Assembly: GCA_902776545.1 (NCBI GenBank)
Contig: CACYQO010000035.1
Span: 1 to 64,000, forward strand
Source: an uncultured Prevotellaceae bacterium
GTDB taxonomy: Bacteria; Bacteroidota; Bacteroidia; Bacteroidales; Bacteroidaceae
Length of the DNA stretch: 64,000 nt
Direction: 5' to 3'
Positions 18,614 through 27,524 of this stretch are shown here, one piece after another. How positions within the stretch are numbered: position 1 is the first letter of the stretch; every line of letters starts with the position of its first letter. Both the position numbers and the translations under genes were made by a program. The notes under the pieces are model-generated. The model did no database searches and was not told the DNA's origin. It worked only from the letters and a program-made list of their open reading frames with translations.

Positions 18614-20158
18614 CTATATTATATCATCTCGGTAACGTTTGTTCTTCAAACAACTAACAAATCCTATTAGTGTCTTTTTTTCTTCAGTAGTCACAGCAAA
18701 TAGAAATCCTGCTATAACCATTCCTATCGAGGTAGCCACACAAGTGAGCATTAAACGAATAAAACCTTCTTTCGCAAACAAGACCATCGAAACTCCGAAA
18801 AGAAGCATGACAAGGGTTGTACCTATAATGGGTAATATTACATTTATGACAAATTCTTTTACCTCCATCCCGCACTTTTTTTTGGCATAATATATAATCA
18901 CTACATCACCTGCTATACCCCAAAAAACAATCATAGGAATATAAAGCCATACTGGCCCACCTCCAATCTGAAAAGCAATCCAAGTCAGTAAAATGGGCAT
19001 GATATTCATTACACTCTTCCAAATAGCATAGTGCTTGATGTCGCCTTGTGCATAAACAGCCGTCGCAGCACTACTTCCCATTTGTACGATTATGACCTGC
19101 ACCAATTGTAACACAACAAATATGGCTGACCAGTCGGGAACTTCTTCTAGCCAAATACCCAAAACATAATTAACCTCAAGACAAAGAGGAACCCCAAAAA
19201 ACAGAGTAATCAATGAGGAAAATTTGCAACCTGCAATAGTCGCGCGATTCATTGCAGCAATATTCTTTGACCCGGCATTTTTCGTGATTACTGGATTCAG
19301 GGCTTTTTTCATGCTCTCGGAGAAATGTGACAAAGCTCCATTAATCTGTGTTGCCACACCATGGGCTGCATTTAAAACTGTTCCAAAGAAATGATTCAGA
19401 ACGATACTAATACCTTGAACTGAAACCATGCTCGTGATTGCTGTCAGAAAATTCCACCCAAAGAAGCCTGCAATCTGTTTCACCACTGAACTATCCCAAT
19501 ACTTTCGCGGGTCAATGATACATTCGTCATAATGACGGTGGCAGTACACTTTCATGATACTGAGTGTTATAAAAGGAACACAAGCCATCAAAATCCCATA
19601 TATGATTAATTTGTCTTTTGAGGTATAAACGCAAATGAAAGCAATACCCAACCTCAATAAGGCCTCGAATATTCCAACGACTGAATAATACAGCATATTC
19701 TCGTGGGCATTCATCACCGCATCGTAAGGAACGTTGATGACAGTCAACACTGTGCTGAAAATAAGACAGAGGTAAACAACAATAGCCGCAGATAGTCGGT
19801 CTGGCTCAATATTTAAAATGCCATGAAACAATGGGTACATGACGGCTAAGAGTAATATAACAGTAGCAATAGCAATGAATATGTGCAGAACTATACTTAC
19901 ATTGAAAACAGTACGCTTCTTCAGCATTTGCCCCTCACCCTCAGCGTATGACATAAAGCGCTGGGTAGCATTGGCCATCGTCGCATTCAAAAAACCCATC
20001 ATGGCTATAGCACTGCCAACGACATTAAAGATACCAAAGTCGGCAGCCCCCAGCGATGCCAATATCAAGCGAATTGAGTATAACGATACAAACATCGATA
20101 TACCCATCCTGACATAGAGGTATCCAGTATTTTTTATTACTCTTGAGGAGGTAGACAT
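18614..20158 (-). CDS. wzx: Polysaccharide flippase (Wzx, MOP/PST superfamily)
   Basis: The 514-residue protein has 12-14 predicted membrane helices. It opens with VIKNTGYLYVRMGISM and contains the NVPYDAVMNAHENM segment typical of PST/Wzx transporters. It should flip the undecaprenyl-diphosphate-linked repeat unit across the cytoplasmic membrane for the Wzy-like polymerase. A 130-base AT-rich gap without ORFs (18484-18613) separates it from the polymerase gene; I see no promoter there. Confidence 0.88.
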   Translation of the reverse strand: MSTSSRVIKNTGYLYVRMGISMFVSLYSIRLILASLGAADFGIFNVVGSAIAMMGFLNATMANATQRFMSYAEGEGQMLKKRTVFNVSIVLHIFIAIATVILLLAVMYPLFHGILNIEPDRLSAAIVVYLCLIFSTVLTVINVPYDAVMNAHENMLYYSVVGIFEALLRLGIAFICVYTSKDKLIIYGILMACVPFITLSIMKVYCHRHYDECIIDPRKYWDSSVVKQIAGFFGWNFLTAITSMVSVQGISIVLNHFFGTVLNAAHGVATQINGALSHFSESMKKALNPVITKNAGSKNIAAMNRATIAGCKFSSLITLFFGVPLCLEVNYVLGIWLEEVPDWSAIFVVLQLVQVIIVQMGSSAATAVYAQGDIKHYAIWKSVMNIMPILLTWIAFQIGGGPVWLYIPMIVFWGIAGDVVIIYYAKKKCGMEVKEFVINVILPIIGTTLVMLLFGVSMVLFAKEGFIRLMLTCVATSIGMVIAGFLFAVTTEEKKTLIGFVSCLKNKRYRDDII

Positions 20159-20191
20159 ATTTCTTTAATAATTTTAGACGAACAAAAACTG

Positions 20192-21025
20192 TTATGTCCA
20201 ATAGGCTATGAACGTGTGATGTGATTTCCTCTTTTCTTCAGGTGGCAACTGCATATAGTCTGAGCCATACATGTTCCGCAAGTACTCATCATATCCCACG
20301 GGAGCAGGGTAGTTTTTTCCTTCGAATGTTACGTTATAGGATTCATCAAACCAACTTTTCTGATATCTCTCCCCAAGACCATAATGATAAAGTGTAGTTA
20401 TACCACAATGTTCGGTATCTTGATTATTGTACCTTTGAGCACATTCAGATAATTGGTGTACAATTTTTTCTACAGATGTAATCCCCAACCATTCTTGAAA
20501 ACGATACATTAAAATGATAAGATTATGCACAATCGTTCTTAATGGTGTAGATGCTTTAGAGTATGATATAATATGTTTATTAAGCTTCTTTTGAATACGA
20601 GCTATTTCATTCAAATACCGAATAGATTCGGTTTCATCATCAGGGAAATTATCTAAGGGAAATACATCAACATCCACTCCAATAACTTGAAATTGTTTTC
20701 TAAAAGGCTCAAGTTTTAATGTCCTATTATCAATAACCTTACCAAATGCATAGGGAAAATGAGCTGTATTATTATTACATAGGGCTTTATATATGCCATT
20801 TTGTGGCCAAACTTTAAACAAACGTTCGTAGTCTTCACGTGGCATCATAACATCAATATCGTCATCCCATGGAATAAAACCCTTATGACGAATTGCACCA
20901 AGCAATGTGCCAGCAGACAAGTAATAACGGAGGTTATTACGACTACAGACTTCGTCAATATAACCGAGAATACTTAAATTACATAACTTTCTTTCATTTT
21001 TTGTCATCCTTTTCATAACTGTCAC
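20192..21025 (-). CDS. LicD-family phosphotransferase
   Basis: This 277-residue protein has the LicD nucleotidyltransferase-fold signature: YYLSAGTLLGAIRHKGFIPW leading to D54-D55-D56-I-D58, the metal-binding acidic cluster, then PREDYERLF. LicD proteins move phosphocholine, glycerol phosphate or ribitol phosphate from CDP-activated donors to a sugar. Two genes upstream lies a TagD-like cytidylyltransferase fusion that could make a CDP-polyol donor, so polyol-phosphate decoration of the polysaccharide is the best inference. The protein is probably cytoplasmic. Confidence 0.88.
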   Translation of the reverse strand: MTVMKRMTKNERKLCNLSILGYIDEVCSRNNLRYYLSAGTLLGAIRHKGFIPWDDDIDVMMPREDYERLFKVWPQNGIYKALCNNNTAHFPYAFGKVIDNRTLKLEPFRKQFQVIGVDVDVFPLDNFPDDETESIRYLNEIARIQKKLNKHIISYSKASTPLRTIVHNLIILMYRFQEWLGITSVEKIVHQLSECAQRYNNQDTEHCGITTLYHYGLGERYQKSWFDESYNVTFEGKNYPAPVGYDEYLRNMYGSDYMQLPPEEKRKSHHTFIAYWT

Positions 21026-21065
21026 ATTTGTTTATATTTAAAAACGTCCCAAGATTACATAATGA

Positions 21066-21747
21066 CTATTTATAACAATAACCACCATTAATATCTATCA
21101 GTCTACCATTAACAAAAGGATTGCCAATACAGAAACGGAAAGCATCAACAATTTCATAAATGGTTGCAAAACGAAGAGTTGCCGTTTTCTTGTAGATATT
21201 CTGTTTGGTATATTCTGGTTTTTCGTTCTGCCAAGGAGTGGCAACAAATCCAGGAATAATTGCATTTACCTGTCCCCTCAAACTCCTTGACGAGGTTCTT
21301 TGCCAAAGCACATACAGCTGACTTTGTGACACCGTATGAAAGCACTGTCGCATGAGGATGCACAGCCATTTGTGAACCAGTAAAGAGAATACGACTCCCA
21401 GCTGGAATAATTGGATAGAACTCCCGTATGTAGTGTGAGTTAACGACCATCTCCATCTGTTTGTCCCAATCTGCATCAGTCGTTTTAGTGAAAGACTTGC
21501 GGATGCTCATACCTGCATTGCAAAAAAGGCAATCAAGATGGTTGTTTTGGCTCATCACATAGTTAATGAAAGCATATACCTCATCTCGTTTGGTTTGATC
21601 CACAAGGTGAGCCTCGTAGTTCTCTATCTTATCTGTAAACTCAGGGCCAACATAGGTAGCAAATACATAGTAGCCTTTCTCAACCAACATTTTGGCCACA
21701 CTCAGCCCCATTCCAGATGTTCCACCAGTTACTACTGCAAATTTCAT
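21066..21747 (-). pseudogene. SDR oxidoreductase, frameshifted
   Basis: The first frame (from 21747) encodes a classical SDR: VTGGTSGMG (6-14), FCNAGMS, S-x12-Y-x-x-x-K (TGSQMAVHPH..SYGVTKSA). It then leaves frame after LVKEFEG. The proper continuation, QVNAIIPGFVATPW to INGGYCYK, is in another frame ending at 21066. The break coincides with a run of four C (21274-21277 on plus); removing one base restores a normal SDR of about 226 residues. It could be a real phase-variable or dead gene, or a sequencing error. It may be the reductase partner for the polyol pathway with its neighbours. Confidence 0.8.
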
Positions 21748-21757
21748 AAAATCAACA

Positions 21758-23098
21758 TTATAATTCAGTTACGCTTTCACCATTACGAAATTTTTCAATT
21801 ATCTCAGCTATAGCTACGCTTTCTCGTCTTCGGAATTTGTAGCAACTGCGACGGTCATTCACAATCATAGAGAGGAATTCTTGTATCTCATAGCGAAGAC
21901 CTTCTCCATCATAGCTATAGAAGTATTTTTTGTTTTTGGTCTGATCCTCATAACGAACCTCAAAATAACTGGTGAGCCACCAAGGAGCAGGAACATATAC
22001 ATACCCTTTCGTTCCAGAGATAACAAGGTTACCTTCTGTCTTCACTCCAATACCAAGCGTAAAAGAAGAAGTAGCATGAGGATAGTTAATAACACCTTTG
22101 GTATAAATATCAACACCATTCTCTCGTTTTGTATGGAAGTTTATATCCTTCCAATCTAAGCCAAGAAGCTTGACGATAGCCATAACAGTAAGAGAAGCAT
22201 GTTCAGTCATAGCTCCACCTGCTTGTTCTGCGTCCAACTCTCGCGTTGGAGCTGCTACCATCTTACTCAGCGATGCTTTTACATCAACCACATCACCAAT
22301 AATACCACTCTTAATCAGTGTAACTATGTGACCAAAAGCTGGGCAGAAAGCTGTCTTGTTTGCCTCCATCAATACAAGATCCTTTTCTTCTGCCAAACGG
22401 TATAGTTCAACTGTCTCATCTTTCTTCAGCGTAAACGGAATCTCACAAAGGACATGCTTCCCTGCAAGAAGACTTCGTTTGATATAGTCATAGTGTGTTA
22501 AATGAGGAGAGGCTATATAAACAACATCAACCTTTTCGGCAAAAGCATCAAAATCAGTATATGCTTCCATCTTGTGTTTCAATGCAAACACTTCTGCCTC
22601 ATCTCTACCTGGATTCAGAACCGCTACAGCTTCTGCACCATTCACCACTTTTGTTTCTGGTACAAATCGATTGGCTATACGCCCACTACCTATGACTCCT
22701 ATCTTATAAGTGTCTTGACTTTCTGCTCGCAACATTGTAGAAGATATACCCTCTGTTCTGGGAAGATATACCACCTTACAATACTCATTTAAATAGTCGA
22801 ACTTCCCAACCCAATCACTTCCAATTGCAAAAATATCCACATCGTATTTCTGGATATCATCAATCTTCTGACCTAGATAGTCTTCAATGATTACCTCATC
22901 TGCATACCCTGTAGCTTTTACCGCTTCAACACGTTCCAGCACGTTGTTGCGAACGTTCAATTTCCCTCTTCCTCTGTCATAGCTGTCACTGGTGACACCC
23001 ACAATAAGATAATCACCCAGCTCTTTCGCTCGGTGTAGTAAATTGATGTGTCCTTGATGCAGCAAATCGTAAGTGCCGTATGTAATTACTCTGGTCAT
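21758..23098 (-). CDS. Fusion: TagD-like cytidylyltransferase + Gfo/Idh/MocA oxidoreductase
   Basis: This 446-residue two-domain protein has, at residues 1-130, a glycerol-3-phosphate cytidylyltransferase-type nucleotidyltransferase with HQGH (14-17) and RTEGISST (114-121). From about 131 it is a Gfo/Idh/MocA dehydrogenase with GSGRIAN (137-143). The family's catalytic Glu-Lys-Pro reads E219-I220-P221, so the conserved lysine is missing. The first domain should activate a polyol phosphate to a CDP-polyol and the second might make the polyol by keto-sugar reduction. LicD two genes downstream is a plausible user. Confidence 0.85.
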   Translation of the reverse strand: MTRVITYGTYDLLHQGHINLLHRAKELGDYLIVGVTSDSYDRGRGKLNVRNNVLERVEAVKATGYADEVIIEDYLGQKIDDIQKYDVDIFAIGSDWVGKFDYLNEYCKVVYLPRTEGISSTMLRAESQDTYKIGVIGSGRIANRFVPETKVVNGAEAVAVLNPGRDEAEVFALKHKMEAYTDFDAFAEKVDVVYIASPHLTHYDYIKRSLLAGKHVLCEIPFTLKKDETVELYRLAEEKDLVLMEANKTAFCPAFGHIVTLIKSGIIGDVVDVKASLSKMVAAPTRELDAEQAGGAMTEHASLTVMAIVKLLGLDWKDINFHTKRENGVDIYTKGVINYPHATSSFTLGIGVKTEGNLVISGTKGYVYVPAPWWLTSYFEVRYEDQTKNKKYFYSYDGEGLRYEIQEFLSMIVNDRRSCYKFRRRESVAIAEIIEKFRNGESVTEL

Positions 23099-23226
23099 TA
23101 ATCTATAACTTAATTATCGGTCTTAGATATACTTAAAAATCATATTTATAAAATACTGTATGGTCATCTATAACGATACAATTATCCAGAGCACCTATCA
23201 TTATAGGTCCTATTACAAAATTAATC

Positions 23227-24351
23227 CTATTTCCTCCACACCATCTTGTTGATGATTCCTATATAACTCTGAATCAATTTGATAACCTTAGTTGATACAT
23301 TCTCATCCACGTATGCAGGAACAGGGCAAGCATCGTCACCATTAACGTGCATAGCTACGGCTAATTCGACAGCCTGACAAACAGCCTCCGAGGTAATAGA
23401 ACCAATGGTGAATACGCCCTTATCCATTGCCTCCGGACGCTCAGTTGATGTTCGGATACTTACAGCAGGGAATCCAAAGAAAGCGCCCTCCTCAGGAACA
23501 GTACCACTATCACTCACCACACAGAAGGCATTTTGCTGAAGCTTATTGTAATCAAAGAACCCCAACGGTTTGTGCTGAATAACCTTCTCGTTGAATTTGA
23601 AACCACGCTTCTCAATCATCTTCTGACTACGGGGATGGCAACTGTAAAGTACTGGCATATTGTAGGTCTCAGCCATTGTGTTCACAGCATTCATCAAAGA
23701 GAAGAAATTAGCTTCTATGTCAATGTTCTCCTCTCGGTGAGCAGAGAGCAGGATGTATTTGCCCTTCTCCAGTCCAAGATCTTCCAGAACTGTGCTGGCT
23801 TCAATTTGAGGAAGCACGTCTTTCAAAACTTCTGCCATAGGAGACCCCACAACGTATGTGTATTCTGGCTTAACACCTGTATCAAGGATATAACGGCGTG
23901 CATGTTCGCTATAGCATAGGTTAATGTCACTAGTTACATCTACCACCCGACGAATCACCTCTTCAGGAAGATTCTCATCCTTGCAGCGATTTCCTGCTTC
24001 CATGTGGAAAATGGGTATCTTCAGACGTTTTGCAGAAATAACGCATAGGCAGCTGTTCGTGTCGCCAAGAACGATAACGGCATCTGGCTTCACCTCTGCC
24101 ATGAGTTCATAGCTCTTGGATATGACATTACCCATGGTCTGACCAAGGTTATCACCTACTACACCAAGATAGAAATCAGGCTCTCGCAGACCAAGGTCTT
24201 TAAAAAAAACCTCATTCAGCGTATAGTCGTAGTTTTGGCCTGTATGAACCAAAACCTGGTCAAAATACTTATCTGCTTTCTTAATAATGGCAGACATCTT
24301 TATGATTTCGGGACGCGTGCCCACGATGGTCATCAGTTTTAACTTTCTCAT
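23227..24351 (-). CDS. wecB: UDP-N-acetylglucosamine 2-epimerase (non-hydrolysing, WecB family)
   Basis: This 374-residue GT-B-fold epimerase has the motifs VGTRPEIIK (10-18), HTGQNYD (36-42), MEAGNRC with the catalytic Glu, SAHREENID and SDSGTVPEEG. All expected active-site residues are present. In a trio with a CapE/FnlA-like dehydratase and an RmlD-like reductase, this enzyme usually performs C2 epimerisation of a 6-deoxy-L-HexNAc (L-FucNAc or L-QuiNAc pathway), not of UDP-GlcNAc itself. It abuts the reductase gene (3 bases). A 128-base gap follows. Confidence 0.92.
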   Translation of the reverse strand: MRKLKLMTIVGTRPEIIKMSAIIKKADKYFDQVLVHTGQNYDYTLNEVFFKDLGLREPDFYLGVVGDNLGQTMGNVISKSYELMAEVKPDAVIVLGDTNSCLCVISAKRLKIPIFHMEAGNRCKDENLPEEVIRRVVDVTSDINLCYSEHARRYILDTGVKPEYTYVVGSPMAEVLKDVLPQIEASTVLEDLGLEKGKYILLSAHREENIDIEANFFSLMNAVNTMAETYNMPVLYSCHPRSQKMIEKRGFKFNEKVIQHKPLGFFDYNKLQQNAFCVVSDSGTVPEEGAFFGFPAVSIRTSTERPEAMDKGVFTIGSITSEAVCQAVELAVAMHVNGDDACPVPAYVDENVSTKVIKLIQSYIGIINKMVWRK

Positions 24352-24354
24352 GTC

Positions 24355-25209
24355 TTACAGATTATAGTGAGGATACATATCCTTGTGTTTCTTTACCCAC
24401 TCAGCAAGTTCTGCTACCATTAGCTCATAATTAGGAATAAGGTAACTAAATTCAAACTTGGTTCTCTTTAGAGATTTATCCGCATTCACACCTTCAACAG
24501 GATTGATAGTGATACTATCATCGCGGAAATAGTGGTTGAACAATTTGCAAAGTTCATACTTGCTAATGCCATGATCCGGTACAGTATTGAAAAGACCATG
24601 AGCCTTTTCTTTGGCAGCCTGTTCCATAGTCTTAGCAAGTTGGAGTGTTGTCTGACCTGTCCAAATGGCCTTAGTATAGCCATTAATCTGGCCTTTCTGA
24701 TGCAGGAACCAGTTCAACAGACCAATACCATTAGGGTTAATGTCGGGACCTACAATGCTGTTACGAAGGGTTATGTTCTTGTCATCATTCAGTTCACCAA
24801 GGGCCTTGCTCCTATCATAGAAGGTAGTACCGTCCTGAAAATCATCTTCGGTATAAGATCCTTTCTTGCCTGAGAACACGCAGTCAGTACTCATGTGGAT
24901 CACCTGCGTATCAGTCCCCTCTGTAGTCTTGGCCAAGAAGTGTGGGAAATAACTATTTAAGAAAGCAGCCAGTGCGTGATTATTTTCAGCAAACTGATTC
25001 AGTACACCAATACAGTTGATCACACTGTCATACTTCCCTTCCTTAATCACTCGGGCAATGGTCTCTGTATCGAAAGCATTTCCTGCAAAACTCTTGATAT
25101 ATTTTGATTCCTTGAGGTCAAAACCATAAACCTCATGACCTTGCTCCTGAAGATATAAGCTGATGGTATGACCTGCCATACCGTTGCAGCCACAAATGAA
25201 AAACTTCAT
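24355..25209 (-). CDS. RmlD-like sugar nucleotide reductase
   Basis: The 284-residue SDR has GCNGMAG (7-13), STD (107-109) and Y131-DRS-K135, matching the RmlD/WbvR-type reductases. In the dehydratase-reductase-epimerase trio it reduces the 4-keto group of UDP-2-acetamido-2,6-dideoxy-L-hexos-4-ulose. It lacks the C-terminal cupin domain of CapF/FnlB (about 370 residues), which points to the L-RhaNAc/L-QuiNAc branch more than L-FucNAc; this is an inference from length. It lies in the operon 46 bases after the dehydratase gene. Confidence 0.85.
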   Translation of the reverse strand: MKFFICGCNGMAGHTISLYLQEQGHEVYGFDLKESKYIKSFAGNAFDTETIARVIKEGKYDSVINCIGVLNQFAENNHALAAFLNSYFPHFLAKTTEGTDTQVIHMSTDCVFSGKKGSYTEDDFQDGTTFYDRSKALGELNDDKNITLRNSIVGPDINPNGIGLLNWFLHQKGQINGYTKAIWTGQTTLQLAKTMEQAAKEKAHGLFNTVPDHGISKYELCKLFNHYFRDDSITINPVEGVNADKSLKRTKFEFSYLIPNYELMVAELAEWVKKHKDMYPHYNL

Positions 25210-25255
25210 ATTAATGAATAATTAATGTTCAATTAATGGAAATTCGTGTTCAAAA

Positions 25256-26347
25256 CTACTCACTGCGATAGTCACGAGCCTTTGCACGAGGCTGCAATCC
25301 AAGATCTTCACGGATGAAGTTTAGTTTCAACAGCAATTCCTTCATACCATCTACATCCAGACGTTTGGTATTGTGAGAATGATACTCTTCAACCTGCTCT
25401 ACTTTATGGTCACCCTCGGTGAAGAATTTGTCATAGTTCAAGTCACGATTATCACAAGGGATACGGTAGTAACCGCCCATATCAATGGCTTTAGCCATTT
25501 CTTCACGAGTTACCAGTGTCTCATAGAGCTTTTCGCCATGACGTGTGCCAATAACCTTTACCTCTGTCTCACCATACTTAGGATCAATCTTTGCGTATGT
25601 CTGCTTCAAAGCCTCTGCCAACACATCGAGTGTAGCGGCAGGTGCTTTTTGAACAAACAAATCACCATTTTCTCCATGAGTAAAAGCATAGATGACCAAA
25701 TCCACTGCATCATCCAGTGTCATCATGAAGCGCGTCATGTTGGGATCAGTGATGGTAATAGGCTTACCCTCCATCATCTGCTCCACCCAAAGGGGTATCA
25801 CAGAACCACGACTTGCCATCACATTACCGTAACGTGTGCAGCAAATAGTGGTTTTAGCGCCAACGCCCAGGGCACGGCCTTGAGCAATGGCAACCTTTTC
25901 CATCATAGCTTTGGAGATACCCATGGCATTAATGGGATATGCAGCCTTGTCGGTACTAAGTACCACAATATTCTTAACACCGTGGGCAATAGCGCTCAGA
26001 AGTACATTGTTTGTACCCTCAACATTCGTGCGTACAGCCTCCATTGGGAAAAACTCGCAAGAGGGAACCTGCTTCAATGCGGCTGCACTAAAAACATAGT
26101 CAACACCATCCATGGCAAAGTCCACAGCCTCTCGCTGGCGCACATTACCAATATAGAACTTTACCTTGTGTGCAACATCAGAACGATTAGCCTGAAGAAA
26201 ATGACGCATGTCGTCTTGTTTCTTCTCATCACGACTCAGAATTCGGATTTCCTTGATATCACTATCCAGGAAACGTCTTAAAACAGCGTTTCCAAAACTA
26301 CCTGTACCCCCTGTGATTAAGAGAGTTTTGTCTTTAAATACTGACAT
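25256..26347 (-). CDS. UDP-GlcNAc 4,6-dehydratase/5-epimerase (CapE/FnlA/WbjB-like)
   Basis: This 363-residue soluble SDR has TGGTGSFGN (12-20), followed by STDKAAYPINAMGISK with the Met-for-Tyr active site of the inverting FlaA1/CapE class. It converts UDP-GlcNAc to the L-arabino 4-keto-6-deoxy sugar that the next two genes reduce and epimerise. It is the first gene of the polysaccharide operon in this window. Only about 35 bases separate its start from a terminator-like hairpin, and no TAnnTTTG promoter is visible between it and nagB. Confidence 0.92.
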   Translation of the reverse strand: MSVFKDKTLLITGGTGSFGNAVLRRFLDSDIKEIRILSRDEKKQDDMRHFLQANRSDVAHKVKFYIGNVRQREAVDFAMDGVDYVFSAAALKQVPSCEFFPMEAVRTNVEGTNNVLLSAIAHGVKNIVVLSTDKAAYPINAMGISKAMMEKVAIAQGRALGVGAKTTICCTRYGNVMASRGSVIPLWVEQMMEGKPITITDPNMTRFMMTLDDAVDLVIYAFTHGENGDLFVQKAPAATLDVLAEALKQTYAKIDPKYGETEVKVIGTRHGEKLYETLVTREEMAKAIDMGGYYRIPCDNRDLNYDKFFTEGDHKVEQVEEYHSHNTKRLDVDGMKELLLKLNFIREDLGLQPRAKARDYRSE

Positions 26348-26380
26348 TCTATTACTATTATTTATGAAATTTTGCTATTA

Positions 26381-26451
26381 TAAAAAGGGCAGGATTACCT
26401 TATAAGGTATCGTATCGTTTAACTCTAAGAGTTTTAGGCAAGAGCCTGCCC
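26381..26451 (-). terminator. Terminator-like hairpin at the entry of the polysaccharide operon
   Basis: On the minus strand GGGCAGG (26451-26445) pairs with CCTGCCC (26393-26387), which is followed by TTTTTA. Between the arms are two further palindromes, AACTCTAAGAGTT (26421-26433) and ACCTTATAAGGT (26397-26408), so alternative folds are possible. It could simply end nagB transcription or act as an attenuator for the operon downstream. Confidence 0.65.
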
Positions 26452-26463
26452 TATTTTTATCTG

Positions 26464-26517
26464 TTCTGACTGGCAGTATCGAACTGCATCGCTGCGCGAC
26501 CACCTGTGCAGTCAGAA
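26464..26517 (-). ncRNA. tRNA-like fold lacking an anticodon arm
   Basis: On the minus strand a perfect 9-bp outer stem (TTCTGACTG / CAGTCAGAA) encloses a D-arm-like hairpin (TGC, a 12-base loop with GG, GCA) and a T-arm-like hairpin GCAG-TTCGATA-CTGC. The T-loop matches the TTCRANY consensus, is flanked by G and C, and stacks directly on the outer stem as in tRNA. There is no anticodon arm and no encoded CCA. It lies 10 bases after the nagB stop, within the leader of the polysaccharide operon. The structure is seen; the function is unknown. Confidence 0.5.
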
Positions 26518-26526
26518 GCCTTTTTC

Positions 26527-27255
26527 TTAAATGAGATTGTCCTTCTCAATATCCTTGAAATACTTATAAGTGCCGTGTTTCAGCTCGTCAGTGGCATCCT
26601 CGTCACAAACGATGATGGCATGGGGATGCTGCTGCAAGCAACTGATAGTCCACATGTGGTTAACTGGTTCTTCAACACCATGACGAAGGGCACGAGCCTT
26701 GTTGTGGCCATTCACCATGATCATCACTTCTTTGGCATCCATCACGGTTCCGACACCAACGGTAAGGGCTGTCTTTGGGACTTTATTGACGTCGTTGTCA
26801 AAGAAACGACTGTTTGCAATGACAGTATCTGTGGTCAAAGTCTTCTGACGAGTACGGCTCTGAAGGCTGGAGCCTGGCTCATTGAAAGCTATGTGGCCGT
26901 CGGGGCCAATACCACCCATGAACAGGTCGATGCCTCCTGCAGCCAGAATTGCTTTTTCGTAATTCTCGCACTCGGCCTTTAGATCCTTGGCATTGCCATT
27001 CAGGATGTGGACATTCTCTTTCTTAATGTCAATGTGGCTGAAGAAGTTGTTCCACATGAAGCTATGGTAGCTCTCGGGGTGATCCTCGGGGAGGTTCACG
27101 TACTCGTCCATGATTCCCAAGGGGGAACTGCCGGTAGGGCAGCCTAACTTGAAGGGGTTGTCAGCCGTTGGGTTTGCTTCGTTAATACACTTGGCTACGT
27201 AGTTTGCAGCCCATTTTGACATACGGTCGTAGTCGGGTTCAATAATTAATCTCAT
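26527..27255 (-). CDS. nagB: Glucosamine-6-phosphate deaminase with internal deletion
   Basis: From the Met at 27255 (MRLIIEPDY, the family start) the protein has 242 residues, against about 262-266 in NagB. It keeps the phosphate loop [13 protein letters not shown] with the general-base Asp, [18 protein letters not shown] and [13 protein letters not shown]. However PTGSSPLGI joins directly to MDEYV. The family has about 22 more residues here (helix and strand before the catalytic Asp), so a clean 66-bp in-frame loss is inferred. A longer start at 27306 has an AGGAG upstream and would add 17 unrelated residues. Activity is doubtful. Confidence 0.85.
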   Translation of the reverse strand: MRLIIEPDYDRMSKWAANYVAKCINEANPTADNPFKLGCPTGSSPLGIMDEYVNLPEDHPESYHSFMWNNFFSHIDIKKENVHILNGNAKDLKAECENYEKAILAAGGIDLFMGGIGPDGHIAFNEPGSSLQSRTRQKTLTTDTVIANSRFFDNDVNKVPKTALTVGVGTVMDAKEVMIMVNGHNKARALRHGVEEPVNHMWTISCLQQHPHAIIVCDEDATDELKHGTYKYFKDIEKDNLI

Positions 27256-27434
27256 GACTTTGAATTTTGTTCGAACCTGCTCTCGCTCGGGATAACTCGA
27301 ATACATTCGGTTCTCCTCTTGCTTAATCGCAGCTTTTTTGTTATTAAAATGTTTATGTTTTCTTCGGAGGACCTGCCACTAAAAAGCTAAAACAGGGGGT
27401 TTCCAACGAAGTTGTTGTATTGTAACATCTTTTT

Positions 27435-27511
27435 TATTCATTCTTGCGTCCCGATGGTAGCAAGCGGCAGAACCGAGCGAAAACACCGGGGGGTGGGGCA
27501 GAGCCCCAGGA
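27435..27511 (+). repeat. GCGGCARAGCCGAGCG-type repeat, copy A
   Basis: The part at 27462-27511 (AAGCGGCAGAACCGAGCG then AAAACACCGGGG and GGGGCAGAGCCC) recurs almost unchanged at 32305-32353. The preceding TATTCATTCTTGCGTCCC recurs at 31991. The core can fold as CGGC-AAA-GCCG, like a REP sequence. Copies therefore lie on both sides of the accessory module. Confidence 0.75.
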
Positions 27512-27524
27512 TTTTACTTCTTAT

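Noticed and set aside
25373-26281. Plus-strand ORF of 302 codons antisense to the CapE-like gene
   Set aside because: No recognisable motif, and it is fully covered by a strongly conserved gene on the other strand.
23227-26347. Firm assignment of the trio to UDP-L-FucNAc
   Set aside because: The middle reductase lacks the cupin domain of CapF/FnlB, so the L-QuiNAc/L-RhaNAc branch is equally or more likely. Only the general pathway class is claimed.
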